64,000 nucleotides of DNA from Deltaproteobacteria bacterium (GCA_026129095.1 JAHCIT010000007.1:155940-219939); one strand, 5' to 3'. Shown: positions 26,298-37,134, counted from the first letter of the stretch. Translations and numbers: made by a program. Notes: a model not told the origin generated them from the sequence alone.

Positions 26298-27027
26298 GCC
26301 CCCCGGACTTTACCAGTCCAGCCCAGCCGCCAAAGAGGATGCGGCTGATGGATTCAAGCCCGGGCAGGTAACTGGCGCGGCCATCGAGCAGCCGTTCCCG
26401 CGGTATCCGCTCGGCCTGAAGTTCATCGTCGAAGGCGCGGGTCATCCCTGCTATCAGGTCACTATCCACCTCCAGATGAAACTGGATTCCCCATACATTC
26501 CTTCCGTACCGGAACGCCTGGTTGGGCGTCATCTCTGACGAAGCGAGATGGACCGCTCCATCTGGCAGTTCCAGCCGGTCACCGTGCCAGTGGAAGGCTA
26601 CGAAATTCCGTTCGGGTACACGGCTCCAGAGAGGATCATCTGAAGCGTCACCAGTAAGCTTCACCGGGTACCACCCGATCTCCTTGGCCGGCCCGGGAGC
26701 GACATTGCCGCCAAAGGCTGCGGCTATGAGCTGAGCCCCCAAGCATACACCCAGAACAGGCAGGTTTTCCTTTTCCATCTGGCGGATCAGGTTCATCTCG
26801 TCCGCAAGAAACGGATACTTGTCCGTTTCATAGACTCCCATCGGACCGCCCATAACGATCAGCCCCGCAGCGCCGCCGCCCAGGTCCGGCACGGGCTCTC
26901 CCGCCCAGGTCCGCACATAGCGGATTCCGACGCCCTTCCGTTCCAGTTCCAGTGCGATCAGTCCCGGGTTTTCACACCTCGCGTGAAGCAGGCACCAGAC
27001 AAAAGGGCGGCTGGAAGAAGGACTCAT
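26281..27027 (-). CDS. Class I glutamine amidotransferase-like protein
   Basis: A 248-residue stand-alone glutaminase-type domain related to GMP synthase GATase (YfeJ/GuaA-like). The nucleophile elbow is LGVCLGAQLIAAAFGG (Cys), with His-Glu in GIQFHLEVD and the early strand GLIVMGGPMGVYE. No synthetase domain is attached, so the partner or substrate is unknown; gamma-glutamyl peptide hydrolysis is one option. The start MSPSSSRP is chosen over a frame extension of 12 residues. Confidence 0.88.
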   Translation of the reverse strand: MSPSSSRPFVWCLLHARCENPGLIALELERKGVGIRYVRTWAGEPVPDLGGGAAGLIVMGGPMGVYETDKYPFLADEMNLIRQMEKENLPVLGVCLGAQLIAAAFGGNVAPGPAKEIGWYPVKLTGDASDDPLWSRVPERNFVAFHWHGDRLELPDGAVHLASSEMTPNQAFRYGRNVWGIQFHLEVDSDLIAGMTRAFDDELQAERIPRERLLDGRASYLPGLESISRILFGGWAGLVKSGGLSPRP

Positions 27028-27099
27028 GGGACAAAGTCTAGCCGTAGCCGCCAAGCGCCACAAAAGGCCATATTCGCCATAATAGATACGATAGGTATA

Positions 27100-27200
27100 C
27101 TCATCATATTTATAATAAATGTAATAAATACAGCTAGTTACAATTTTTATATTGACTGATATCTATAATGTAATACAACATAAACAGACCGATGCCGCAA
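27100..27200 (+). promoter_or_regulatory. AT-rich promoter region of the desaturase gene
   Basis: This stretch is conspicuously A/T-rich in GC-rich surroundings. It contains a perfect -10 TATAAT (27164-27169) and inverted elements such as TGTAA...TTACA (27120s to 27140s). A TTGACT 6 bases upstream of the -10 is too close to be its -35. The layout suggests a tightly regulated, easily melted promoter. Confidence 0.5.
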
Positions 27201-27244
27201 CCCGTCAAGGTCGCGGAGAAGCAAGTCCAGAAGGAAAACAAATC

Positions 27245-28486
27245 ATGACTACCGCCACCACCGAAATCATCGAAACTCCTGCTACCCACCCGCCGGTGCC
27301 CATTCCCCGCTCGGCCAAACGAAATGCCGCCACGCAGGCTGCCAAGCCTCCAGTCCGTTCGGAAGAACCGGCCGCCCGGCTCACGGACGAGGAACGGTTT
27401 CGCCGGTTCGGCGAGGCGGTGGACAAAATCCGGCGCCGCGTCGAGGAACAGATCGGCAAGGATGACGTCGACTATATCACCAAGGTGGACAACTTCTCCC
27501 GTGCCATGACAATCACCGGACGCGCCCTGCTCCACTTCAGCGTTGGGCCCGTTTCATGGACGGCGGGAGTCATTGCACTGTGGATCGGTCGACAGCTTCA
27601 GGCGACCGAAATCGGCCACACCGCCTTGCACGGAGCATTCGACGGCCTGCCCGGCGCAGACAAGTTCCAGTCGGAAACCTTCGACTGGGACGTTCCGATC
27701 GACGAAGAGTCCTGGCGCTATGGGCACAACATCCGACACCACCAGTTCACCAATATCGCTGGCAAGGATCCGGACATCCATTTCGGACCGGTTCGTCTCA
27801 ATGCCCAGACGCCTCACCGCACGGTGAATTACTTTCAGGTGCCGATCGCGCTGGCCGTGGCGAGCAACTTCGGTTTTGCCATGAACCCGCATTTCACCGG
27901 ACTGCTGGATGTATACAGCAGCAACGGGCGGGGTGGCATGGACACGCTGAAGGACAGGTCATGGAAGACCATCGCGCTCGCCCACTGGAAGACTTTCCGC
28001 AAGTGGGGCCCCTACTACTTCAGAAACTATGTGTTTTTCCCGGCACTGGCTGGCCCAGGATTCCTGAAAGTGCTCGCCGGCAACGTGGCTGCTGAAATCC
28101 TCCGCGATCTCTACACGGCGGCGACCATCTGGTGCGGACATGTGGGCGAGGACGTCAAGGACTACCCAGAAGGTACCAAGGCGCGAAACCGCGGCGAGTG
28201 GTATGCCATGCAGGTGGAAGGTGCCAACAATTTTGAGGTTCCGCTTCCCCTCTCCATGCTGTGCGGCGCCCTGGACCGGCAGATCGAACACCATCTGTTC
28301 CCGAAATTCCCCACGAACCGGCTTCGGGAAGTCGCCCCGGAAATCCGCCAGATCTGCGAAGAATACGGCATCAGCTACAGGACCGGCACATGGCCAAACA
28401 CGCTTGGCAAGGTCTTCCAGCGCGTCTGGCAGCTCAGCTTCCCTGACAAGCCGGAAACGGTAGAAGCCGAAGCGGTGCGGGTCTGA
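27245..28486 (+). CDS. Membrane fatty acid desaturase
   Basis: A 413-residue di-iron acyl desaturase. The three His boxes are HTALH, HNIRHHQFTN and QIEHHLFP, the pattern of acyl-lipid (front-end/DesA-like) desaturases. The first ~65 residues are a Thr/Pro-rich cytoplasmic lead-in. The start is MTTATTEIIE, 7 bases after AAGGAA; a longer frame begins inside the promoter and is not used. It converges with the ribbon-helix-helix gene. It probably introduces double bonds into membrane lipids; regiospecificity unknown. Confidence 0.92.
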   Translation: MTTATTEIIETPATHPPVPIPRSAKRNAATQAAKPPVRSEEPAARLTDEERFRRFGEAVDKIRRRVEEQIGKDDVDYITKVDNFSRAMTITGRALLHFSVGPVSWTAGVIALWIGRQLQATEIGHTALHGAFDGLPGADKFQSETFDWDVPIDEESWRYGHNIRHHQFTNIAGKDPDIHFGPVRLNAQTPHRTVNYFQVPIALAVASNFGFAMNPHFTGLLDVYSSNGRGGMDTLKDRSWKTIALAHWKTFRKWGPYYFRNYVFFPALAGPGFLKVLAGNVAAEILRDLYTAATIWCGHVGEDVKDYPEGTKARNRGEWYAMQVEGANNFEVPLPLSMLCGALDRQIEHHLFPKFPTNRLREVAPEIRQICEEYGISYRTGTWPNTLGKVFQRVWQLSFPDKPETVEAEAVRV

Positions 28487-28499
28487 GGAAAATCTTGCC

Positions 28500-29015
28500 C
28501 TATTCCGGAACCTTTTTCAGGCAATCCGGATGAATCCAGACTGCCAGGGCTGAAGCGTTGTCGCTTTGGCCCCGGAGTCCTTCGGTCCCGCGCTCCATCT
28601 CCCCCCCGCAGACAGCACAAGTTTCGGTGCGATTCATGATCAGCTTCTGCCAGCCATAAACGCCGGCAAGCAGCGAAGCTGCTGCCGGAGCAGGCGCCGG
28701 AGGCGGCCGGAGGACATCCTGGCCGGAGGCGCTGGCGGCCACCCGCTGGGCGTCCCGGGCCACATTCCGCGCAAGCAACTGCGACTGGTTGACGATATGA
28801 TCGACATTCGCCACGACGTTATCGACCAGCTCAAAACTGTCATGCAGGACATTCCGGATGAGCTGCGAGACCGTCACCCGGCGGCGACGGGCCTCTTCCT
28901 TGAGCACGTTGTCGAGCCCTTCGGGCACACGGGTCTGGATTAGGAAATCCTTGCGCTCGTCCACAGGTTTCCGCCCGCGTTTTCGTGAGGCTGTTCTGGG
29001 CCGTCTCGGTGTCAC
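28500..29015 (-). CDS. Ribbon-helix-helix protein with C-terminal zinc-ribbon-like motif
   Basis: A 171-residue protein. Residues about 15-65 look like a ribbon-helix-helix DNA-binding domain (KDFLIQTRVPEGLDNVLKEE, VTVSQLIRNVLHDSF) after a basic N-terminus (RRPRTASRKRGRKP). A helical middle follows. The C-terminus has CAVCGGE and HPDCLKK, a probable zinc ligand set. It lies tail to tail with the desaturase, 13 bases apart, so a regulatory link is possible but not shown. Confidence 0.75.
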   Translation of the reverse strand: MTPRRPRTASRKRGRKPVDERKDFLIQTRVPEGLDNVLKEEARRRRVTVSQLIRNVLHDSFELVDNVVANVDHIVNQSQLLARNVARDAQRVAASASGQDVLRPPPAPAPAAASLLAGVYGWQKLIMNRTETCAVCGGEMERGTEGLRGQSDNASALAVWIHPDCLKKVPE

Positions 29016-29115
29016 GTAAATACCCGCCTTTTCGAGGACGGACTTAACCCGTCATACATATGATGACAATCAAAATGGCGTTTGAAAAGCACCTCGTGCT
29101 ATTCCCTGCTGCAGG

Positions 29116-30981
29116 ATGCGGAAGCGGGCACTGACATTCGTACTGGCCGCCATCACCCTCGCTGGCTGCGGGGAGTGGTTTGATACTTGGATAATGGGAC
29201 GGCCTGCTCCCCTTACCGGTGTATGGACCGGTTTTGTGCAGGTAAGCGGCGATACCGGCGATGCCATTGCCGACCTGGTGATGTCACCGGACGGTGAACT
29301 GAGCGGTACACTCGAAACCGTACCCACCGATGGTTACCGGCACCGGATTACAGGCAAGGTGAGCCGCCACAGCATCGGGGCGGAAATCCACGTCCGCAAC
29401 GACCTTTGTGAGGGAGTGTTCCGTGTTAATGGCGGCATCCGTGACGGCGTGATGGAACTTTCCGGTGATGGTGCTCCCTGCTGGCCGGAAGAAGGCGTTT
29501 CGTTCCGGGCGAAATTCGGGAGAATGACGGCAAACGCTGCCACGGGGAGCGGCCCCACTCGCCTGCACCGGTGGTCCGGCCCGCTCATCGAGCACCCCCG
29601 GCTGGAGCAACCAGTCGAACAGTTCCCAAACAGATGGGACGGGAGCCCTATCGTCGAAGCGCAGATAGATAATGCTACCGGGAATCCCGCCAGTTTCAGT
29701 TTCCGTATTCCGCCCATAAATACAGCAGCAGATACAAACGATAGTTCCCGCTGGCCAACCGGCACCCCCGCCTACTTAGACTGGATCGTGCTCGACCTGG
29801 ATCACCTGGCTGCTACCGGACCGTACGGCGAGCGTCTTTTTACCCGTCGGGACGGCTGGCTGTTCCGGGGCGACGGCCACTGGAGCCTGCATCGCCTGAT
29901 CAGCCATCCGAACGAACCCATCATGGAACTGGATGCGGAGGTATTCGATCCCGGTGAGAACGAACTGCTAGCCGGGCTCACCCTCTCGGGCCGGTGGTAT
30001 CCCGGCCATGTGCAGGCCGACTTCAGGCCCCGCCCCTTCAGCTACCGGATTCATCTTTCCAGGACACCGGTGGCGGCCAGCGGCAGCGTGGAGCTCAAGG
30101 GTTTTGATCCAGGCAAGAGACAGTCCGGCTCGGTGGACCTGAAAGCCCACAGTCGCGCACTCGACACCAGCATCCGTCCGCACCAGCTTCTCGCCCTCCG
30201 GCTCCGGACGGATGGGGCATTTTCATCGGTGGGACTTCTTCCACTGACGCGTGGCGATCTCCGGGTGGACTATCCCCGGGTCACGGTCCGCGAACTGGCT
30301 GATGGTACCGGCCTCAAGATGACCGTACGGACCGACCTCGCCCTGATCGTCAACGAGCGGCAGATCATCGCCCCGCTCTTCCCGGCCGAAGGCATCGGCA
30401 CCGTCCAGATCATTGGTGGAACGTGCGCTGGGGCCGACCCTGAAGCTCCCGATACAGTCCGGAATCAGTGTCCTGGTACTCTTATCCATCTGCTCCCGTT
30501 CACGCTAACGGTTCCTCCGCCGGTCATTGCTGCCCAGTTTCCACACCCTCCCCGCGAGGGGTCCGTCATACTGCCGCCGCCGGACGGGAGGTATAGTGAT
30601 GAAGACTGGCTGAGTATTCACCTTTCATTCGAGGGCCTTACCGATGAACGGGCAGAGCAGTGGCTTCTGCTCCCGCTGAAAGATACCAGACCCGGTCCGC
30701 TGAATATGGAACGGTTTGTGGTCACACCTACGCAAATGAACCTGAAGGCCGGTGAACTGGCCAGTTTCACCTTCGACGGCATTCTCAACACCGGCGACCG
30801 GATGCCGCTACTTCACGATCCCGACACCCGGATCAGCGTATCAGAAATCTCGCATCCAATGCCGGGCATCAGTGTCTCGCCCGGTACGGTCCGGGCTGCC
30901 CGGCCCGGAGAAGGGTCTGTACATATCCGGAACCGCAAATTTCCCCTGTGGCCGGTGAGCATTACGATTCTCGTTGAGTGA
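29116..30981 (+). CDS. Large predicted lipoprotein of unknown function
   Basis: A 621-residue precursor with a signal peptide and lipobox LAGC at residues 16-19, giving an N-terminal lipidated Cys. The mature part is beta-rich without transmembrane helices; the end (VRAARPGEGSVHIRNRKFPL) resembles an immunoglobulin-like domain. Residues 35-135 read like a lipocalin-like or fibronectin-like module (LTGVWTGFVQVSGD). I recognise no family. No obvious operon partners. Confidence 0.75.
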   Translation: MRKRALTFVLAAITLAGCGEWFDTWIMGRPAPLTGVWTGFVQVSGDTGDAIADLVMSPDGELSGTLETVPTDGYRHRITGKVSRHSIGAEIHVRNDLCEGVFRVNGGIRDGVMELSGDGAPCWPEEGVSFRAKFGRMTANAATGSGPTRLHRWSGPLIEHPRLEQPVEQFPNRWDGSPIVEAQIDNATGNPASFSFRIPPINTAADTNDSSRWPTGTPAYLDWIVLDLDHLAATGPYGERLFTRRDGWLFRGDGHWSLHRLISHPNEPIMELDAEVFDPGENELLAGLTLSGRWYPGHVQADFRPRPFSYRIHLSRTPVAASGSVELKGFDPGKRQSGSVDLKAHSRALDTSIRPHQLLALRLRTDGAFSSVGLLPLTRGDLRVDYPRVTVRELADGTGLKMTVRTDLALIVNERQIIAPLFPAEGIGTVQIIGGTCAGADPEAPDTVRNQCPGTLIHLLPFTLTVPPPVIAAQFPHPPREGSVILPPPDGRYSDEDWLSIHLSFEGLTDERAEQWLLLPLKDTRPGPLNMERFVVTPTQMNLKAGELASFTFDGILNTGDRMPLLHDPDTRISVSEISHPMPGISVSPGTVRAARPGEGSVHIRNRKFPLWPVSITILVE

Positions 30982-31077
30982 AGGCTTGCCGAAAGAAACT
31001 ATTTAGTCTCTTAAAAATTGGCGCTATACAGGAAAGTCGCCGCTCCGAATGTGGAGAGCGATGGAGGACACCCAATC

Positions 31078-32184
31078 ATGCGTTCCTGGCTGCAACTTCA
31101 GAAGGGACAGACGCCCCGGCAGGCCCATGTGGGCCTGGATGGTCTTAAGGATGACGAACTCGGCCGCCAGGGGTTTTCCGGGAAGGTGGCAGAACTCTAC
31201 CGCCGTAACGATCCGACAGCCTGGAGCCGGATAGAGGGTCCGCATCGTCCCCGCGATTTCAGCCTGAACCGGCTGGTTCCACCTGACCAGAATGACCCGA
31301 ACGGCCGTCCGCTCAAGCTGATGTTCAATGCCGACCTGTCAATACATCTGAGCCGCCGGGCAGCACCGATGCCCTATTTTTTCCGGAATGCCGATGGCGA
31401 TGAGCTTCATTTCGTCCACCGCGGCGAAGGAACAGTTGAAACCGAATTCGGCCCCCTCACCTACGGACCGGGGGACTATGTGCTGATTCCAAAAGGCGTC
31501 ACCTACCGGGTAGTTCCGGCAAATGCGGACAACTACTTCGTCATTCTGGAAACCGTGGGCGAGATCGACTTCCCCGACTTTGGGGCCCTTGGCCGCCACG
31601 CTCCGTTCGATCCCACAGTAATCCGCATTCCGGAACCACAGGCATTCGACCAGCCGGGCGAGCACGAGGTACGCATCAAGCTTGATGGCCGGTATACATC
31701 TTGCACCTACCCGTTCCATCCGTTCGACGTCGTGGGATGGAAGGGCGATCTTTTCCCTTTCGCCATGAACATCCGTGACTTCTGCCCGATCCTGAGCGAC
31801 CGGGTGCATCTGCCGCCATCGGTCCACTGCAATTTCCAGGCGGCAGGTGTCTACGTCATCAACTTCCTGCCCCGGCCTGCCGAAGGCATTCGTGACGCCG
31901 AGAGGGTTCCCTGGTATCACCGGAACGTCGACTTCGACGAGGTGATTTTCAACCACGGCGGAGAATTCATGGGAGTTCCGATTCCCAAGGGACGCATGTC
32001 CCTCTCGCCCCAGGGAGTCCACCACGGCATTCCCGAAATGGTACGGGAGTTCACCCGCAAGAACTGGAAAAAAGACCAGATGCTCAACTGGGAAATCATT
32101 AGTTTCGACTGCTCCCGCCCTCTACACGTAACTCCAGAGGCTGACGCCGCTGTCCGGCTTCCCAAGGCATCGCTCGGGACCTGA
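31078..32184 (+). CDS. Homogentisate 1,2-dioxygenase-like cupin protein
   Basis: A 368-residue double-cupin protein of the HgmA family, which opens the ring of homogentisate in tyrosine catabolism. Seen are the N-terminal cupin (FHRGEGTVETEFGPLTYGPGD in part, VLIPKGVTYRV) and the C-terminal iron-binding region (PWYHRNVDFDEVIFNHGGEF, SPQGVHHGIPE). It is about 70 residues shorter than human/Pseudomonas HgmA, so another aromatic substrate is possible. GGAGG 9 bases upstream fixes the ATG at 31078. The hydrolase gene follows after 34 bases, probably in one operon. Confidence 0.85.
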   Translation: MRSWLQLQKGQTPRQAHVGLDGLKDDELGRQGFSGKVAELYRRNDPTAWSRIEGPHRPRDFSLNRLVPPDQNDPNGRPLKLMFNADLSIHLSRRAAPMPYFFRNADGDELHFVHRGEGTVETEFGPLTYGPGDYVLIPKGVTYRVVPANADNYFVILETVGEIDFPDFGALGRHAPFDPTVIRIPEPQAFDQPGEHEVRIKLDGRYTSCTYPFHPFDVVGWKGDLFPFAMNIRDFCPILSDRVHLPPSVHCNFQAAGVYVINFLPRPAEGIRDAERVPWYHRNVDFDEVIFNHGGEFMGVPIPKGRMSLSPQGVHHGIPEMVREFTRKNWKKDQMLNWEIISFDCSRPLHVTPEADAAVRLPKASLGT

Positions 32185-32218
32185 CCCAGAGCCACACACT
32201 CCGGAAGGAACCATCATC

Positions 32219-33493
32219 ATGAAGTTCAAGCCGTTTCACGTTCACGCCCACTACGTTGACATCGATCCGTCAGTCCGTATTGAACCGGTCCGGTTTCATG
32301 CGCCGGACGGATTTCCGCTCAACGGCCTGCTGCATTTGCCCGCCAAAAACACACCGGAAGTGGCCGTACTGGCCATGCACCCCAGAGGCGACTTCTCCCG
32401 GCACTATCTTGCGCCGGGCCTTGTGAATGGCGGATACGCGTTCCTTGGTGCGAATTCGCGTCATCTCAACAATGATGCTGACGCCCTGCACGAACGGCTG
32501 CTGATCGACGTGGCAGGCTCGATCCGGTTCCTGAAAGACCGGGGCTTCAAGAAGATCATCCTGGCGGGAAACTCTGGTGGCGGATCGCTCTTTGCCTTTT
32601 ACATCCAGCAGTCGGGGCTTCCACCCGATCAGCGGTTCGATAGCGGCCCGTCGGGTGACAAGGTGCCGCTCCGGGAAGTGGAGCTCCCCCCCGTGGACGG
32701 GTTCATCATCCTTGCCGCCCATCCCGGCGAAGGCCGCTTCCTCATGGACCGGCTGGACCCCTCCGTAGTGGACGAAACCAGTCCCACCGCCTGCAACCCG
32801 CGGCTTGACATGTACAATCCAAAGAATGGCTACCGGCCCATGCACGAAGGTCCCTCGAAATACTCACCCGACTTTCTGGCCGAGTATCGCGCAGCCCAGC
32901 GCCAGCGATGCGAACGAATCGACCGGCTCTGCAAGGAATGGAGCGCCGAGTCACTTTACTACCGGGCAAGATTGAAAGATCCGGCACGGCTCACGCCCGC
33001 CGAAATGCTGATGGCCAGCCGTCACGGGCTCCAGCGTCGCTATCTTGTCATCTACCGGACCCTGGCCGACCCGCGGTATCTGGACCCGGCCATAGATCCG
33101 AATCGCCGTCCCATCGGTTCCCTTTTCGCCCAGGGAGGACGGGATCCCATCGCCGGAAACTATGGCGAGGGGCTCTCACGCGTAATGAGCGCACGCGGAT
33201 GGCTTTCTACGTGGTCTGGACTCGAATCACGCGCGGCGCTGGAACTCACCGCACCATCGATCCGGATTCCAACCCACATGGTCTATGCCGATGCTGACAC
33301 GGAGATATATGAGCGAGAATGCCGCGCCGCATACGGTCTCATTCCTGCCACTGACAAGACTTTCACGACGATGGAGTGGGCGGACCATTACCTGTTCCCG
33401 GTTGGGTCGGAAGGACAAAGCCGCGGGAATGCGCGCCAGAAACTGTGCGAAGATGCCCTGCTCCCGTGGCTGAAGCAGCGGTGGCCGGTTTGA
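32219..33493 (+). CDS. Alpha/beta hydrolase, probable partner of the dioxygenase
   Basis: A 424-residue protein with an alpha/beta-hydrolase core: AGNSGGGSLFAFY is the nucleophile elbow and WADHYLFP near the C-terminus likely carries the catalytic His. A long helical insertion (about residues 215-290) lies between. GGAAGGAACC precedes the ATG. It is directly downstream of the dioxygenase-like gene, so a ring-cleavage product or an ester of the same pathway is a plausible substrate. This is an inference. Confidence 0.75.
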   Translation: MKFKPFHVHAHYVDIDPSVRIEPVRFHAPDGFPLNGLLHLPAKNTPEVAVLAMHPRGDFSRHYLAPGLVNGGYAFLGANSRHLNNDADALHERLLIDVAGSIRFLKDRGFKKIILAGNSGGGSLFAFYIQQSGLPPDQRFDSGPSGDKVPLREVELPPVDGFIILAAHPGEGRFLMDRLDPSVVDETSPTACNPRLDMYNPKNGYRPMHEGPSKYSPDFLAEYRAAQRQRCERIDRLCKEWSAESLYYRARLKDPARLTPAEMLMASRHGLQRRYLVIYRTLADPRYLDPAIDPNRRPIGSLFAQGGRDPIAGNYGEGLSRVMSARGWLSTWSGLESRAALELTAPSIRIPTHMVYADADTEIYERECRAAYGLIPATDKTFTTMEWADHYLFPVGSEGQSRGNARQKLCEDALLPWLKQRWPV

Positions 33494-33540
33494 TGACACC
33501 GGGAACCGCTGCTCCCAAAAGCTGAAACCGGTCCCTGAGG

Positions 33541-34476
<936 letters not shown>

Positions 34477-34576
34477 GCCACCAACAGTAGCCGCACAAGG
34501 CACGAATTCCGAGAAGGAACAAGCCCTGCACTTGAAGCCCTCCGGCAAGGCCAGTCAGTCTGAACCGACATTCCTG

Positions 34577-36916
34577 ATGGATGACGAACCCAAACCACTT
34601 TCCCGGCGGACCCCACCCTGGATGCCGTGGGCGGCCGCCATAGCCGCCCTTAACGTTATCCTTTTCGCGGGTATTTATGCCGGCCATGAGGCCACCTACT
34701 TCCGCGACATACTCACCCAGTACGTTCCGACCCGGGCGTGGATGTTCGGCCGCATCCTTGCCGGAGAGATACCGCTGTGGAATGACCGGATGTTTGGCGG
34801 CATTCCGTTCTGGGGTGATCCGGTACAGAGTGTCTGGTTTCCCGGCCAGTGGCTGTACCTCTTCTTTGCACGCCTGCACCCGGTCCATGCGCTCGGATGC
34901 CTGATTGGCGTTCACTACCTGATCGCCCATGCCGGCTTCTTTCGCCTGCTGAGAGCGCTCCATATCCGGCCATGGATCGCTTTTGTTTTTTCGGCAGTCA
35001 TCTCCTGTGGTGGCCCCGGCCTGTCGCTTCATTGGGGCTTGCAGTTTTTGTATGGGTTTTCCGTACTTGGGTGGGCCGCCGCCTCGCTGGTCCATTTCCG
35101 GAAGAAGCCGTCCAGCCGGAGCGTCATCTGGATCGTTGTGTGGACAGTCCTGATGGTGACGAGCGGCGACGTGCAGCTCGCCTCGCTCTTCGGACTGTTG
35201 TCAGTGGCCGTCTTCATAAAAAGCCACGGAATCCGCAGTTCCCATTCCCGCAGGTTTGTGCTGGCGATGTTGCTCGCCGGCCTTGCCAGCGCAGCAGTGA
35301 TACTTCCGGCTCTTGAGATTTCCGGCCAGTCGGACCGGGTCGACCATCTCAAGGGCTTCTATGCCTATACCTGGTCATGGCGGCCATTACGGTTTGCCGA
35401 GTGGTTCCTCCCCGGCCTGTTTGATCCCAGATTTGATGGGGGAACTCCCATTGCATTCACACACGCCGTTACTGGACCAGTCCCCTTCGCCGGAGCTGCC
35501 ACCTACTTCCAGCGGCTCAATCCAGGGCTCTGCGCGCTGCTGCTCCTTCCAATGGCTGCGTTGCTCACACGGGAACGCCGCCAGCTATGGTGGTTATGGG
35601 GAGGGGCTGGAGTTTCCCTGCTGATGTCGCTGGGCGAGCCGGGCGGACTCTTTCCGCTGGCCCGTCTCATGATTCCTGGTTGGAACCAGTTCCGCTATCC
35701 GGAAAGGTTCATGCTGCCAGCCATCATATCCCTTGTCACGCTGGCCGCGATTGCAGCAGACGCCTGGATGACCCGCTCAGATGTCCCGCGAAAAACAGTC
35801 ATGGCAACAGCTGGCGCGATTGTCTCCACCGCGCTCGCAACCGCCTTCATGCCTGGAGCAGCCGGCCTCCTGCTGCAGAGCGGTGAGCATGCGATATACA
35901 CGAATCATATGCGCTCAACCGGATGGTGGGTGCTAATGATCACTGGCATTGCCACCGGAGCGCTGCTCGCGACCAAAATCAGCATGCGTCTCAGGGCAGG
36001 ACTTCTTGCGACAGCCATCGCTGCTGAAATAGTTGTCTTGTCGGTCCCGGCGCTCAAAACGGTACCTCTTGAAGCATTTGATGCGCCACCGCTGGCAATT
36101 GCGCCACTTGACCACGCTTTCAAAGACGAGCTTCCGCTGCCCCGTGCGATATTCGCCTTTCAACGTCCGAAAATCATCCTGCCTCCGGCGGAGCTGGCTC
36201 GCCACCAGTGGGAAACATCGTTTCTGAATCTAGCCCTGCTGACACCCCATGCGACACTTGGCGGCTACGGTTCGTTCTGGCCAACCCGCTACCTGGAAGC
36301 GGAAAAAGTCATGGACCCGGCCGCCTTCCAGCTGATTATGGGGGTGGGAGCGGCCGTAGGCCATGCGGAGCAGCGGTTTTCAGGGCACTGGACGTGCGAG
36401 CAGCCGGCAGCCGAGTCCGTTCGGCTCTGCCATCCTTCCAGCATGATGCGGCGGGTACGGGTACCCTCAAACTGGGAAACCATTTCCGATGCAGATATCC
36501 TGCGAGAGCGCCTGCACTCGCTGGGCTCTGATACCCCACAGACAGAGTATCTGGGAGTCCTGATTGATGGCCGGGCAGCCTCTCCAGTTTCGGCGGCAGC
36601 ACCAGCCGGGAATGCATCAGTAACCGTTCGCCACTGGTCCCCCGAGCGCCGCACATTCGTGGTTCATCGTGAAACCGAGGGCCCGGTCATCCTCGCTGAA
36701 AACTGGTACCCGGGATGGACCGTAACCGTAGGCGGCCACGAGTCAGGCCTGATTGCAGCCAACGGCTTCCAGATGGCAGCCTGGGTTCCAGCAGGGGAAC
36801 ATTCGGTGGAATTCGTCTACCAGCCCGCATCGGTCAGGGTTGGGATCCTGATTTCACTGGCGGGAATTGCCGGACTTCTGGTGATGTACTGGCGGACAAG
36901 GGAAATGCCCGGCTGA
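34577..36916 (+). CDS. Large polytopic membrane protein (YfhO-like)
   Basis: About 779 residues from MDDEPKPLSRR, or 813 from an alternative ATG at 34475 overlapping the divergent gene's start; neither has a strong ribosome-binding site. The first ~550 residues contain a dozen or so hydrophobic helices with short loops (WMPWAAAIAALNVILFAG near the start). A soluble region then ends in a membrane anchor (VGILISLAGIAGLLVMYW). The layout and the motif LAENWYPGWTVTVGG match YfhO/DUF6044-type proteins linked to lipid-linked glycan transfer. Substrate not known. Confidence 0.8.
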   Translation: MDDEPKPLSRRTPPWMPWAAAIAALNVILFAGIYAGHEATYFRDILTQYVPTRAWMFGRILAGEIPLWNDRMFGGIPFWGDPVQSVWFPGQWLYLFFARLHPVHALGCLIGVHYLIAHAGFFRLLRALHIRPWIAFVFSAVISCGGPGLSLHWGLQFLYGFSVLGWAAASLVHFRKKPSSRSVIWIVVWTVLMVTSGDVQLASLFGLLSVAVFIKSHGIRSSHSRRFVLAMLLAGLASAAVILPALEISGQSDRVDHLKGFYAYTWSWRPLRFAEWFLPGLFDPRFDGGTPIAFTHAVTGPVPFAGAATYFQRLNPGLCALLLLPMAALLTRERRQLWWLWGGAGVSLLMSLGEPGGLFPLARLMIPGWNQFRYPERFMLPAIISLVTLAAIAADAWMTRSDVPRKTVMATAGAIVSTALATAFMPGAAGLLLQSGEHAIYTNHMRSTGWWVLMITGIATGALLATKISMRLRAGLLATAIAAEIVVLSVPALKTVPLEAFDAPPLAIAPLDHAFKDELPLPRAIFAFQRPKIILPPAELARHQWETSFLNLALLTPHATLGGYGSFWPTRYLEAEKVMDPAAFQLIMGVGAAVGHAEQRFSGHWTCEQPAAESVRLCHPSSMMRRVRVPSNWETISDADILRERLHSLGSDTPQTEYLGVLIDGRAASPVSAAAPAGNASVTVRHWSPERRTFVVHRETEGPVILAENWYPGWTVTVGGHESGLIAANGFQMAAWVPAGEHSVEFVYQPASVRVGILISLAGIAGLLVMYWRTREMPG

Positions 36917-36919
36917 TAG

Positions 36920-36995
36920 TGGCGCCCCCAACCGGAATCGAACCGGTGTTTTCGCCGTGAGAGGGCGACGTCCTGGGCCGCTAGACGATGGGGGC
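36920..36995 (-). tRNA. tRNA-Glu (anticodon CTC)
   Basis: A 76-base tRNA on the minus strand including the encoded CCA. Acceptor GCCCCCA pairs with TGGGGGC, discriminator G. The anticodon stem TCGCC/GGCGA encloses loop CTCTCAC, giving CTC. The T-arm carries GGTTCGATTCC. It starts 3 bases after the stop of the convergent membrane-protein gene. Confidence 0.97.
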
Positions 36996-37134
36996 AAATG
37001 GCCGCTTGCTGCTGCGTCAGCCCCCGAAGGAGATGGCGCGGGACTCCATGCGTAGCCGGAGAGACCACCGGGGGCAAGGGGCTCCTTTTCCGGCAGCATA
37101 GGGAATCCGGTGCCAGCCCGGTAGCCGCCCTGCC

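Noticed and set aside
27155..27170. TTGACT plus TATAAT as a sigma-70 promoter
   Set aside because: Only 6 bases separate them; the TATAAT may be used with another -35, so I list only the region.
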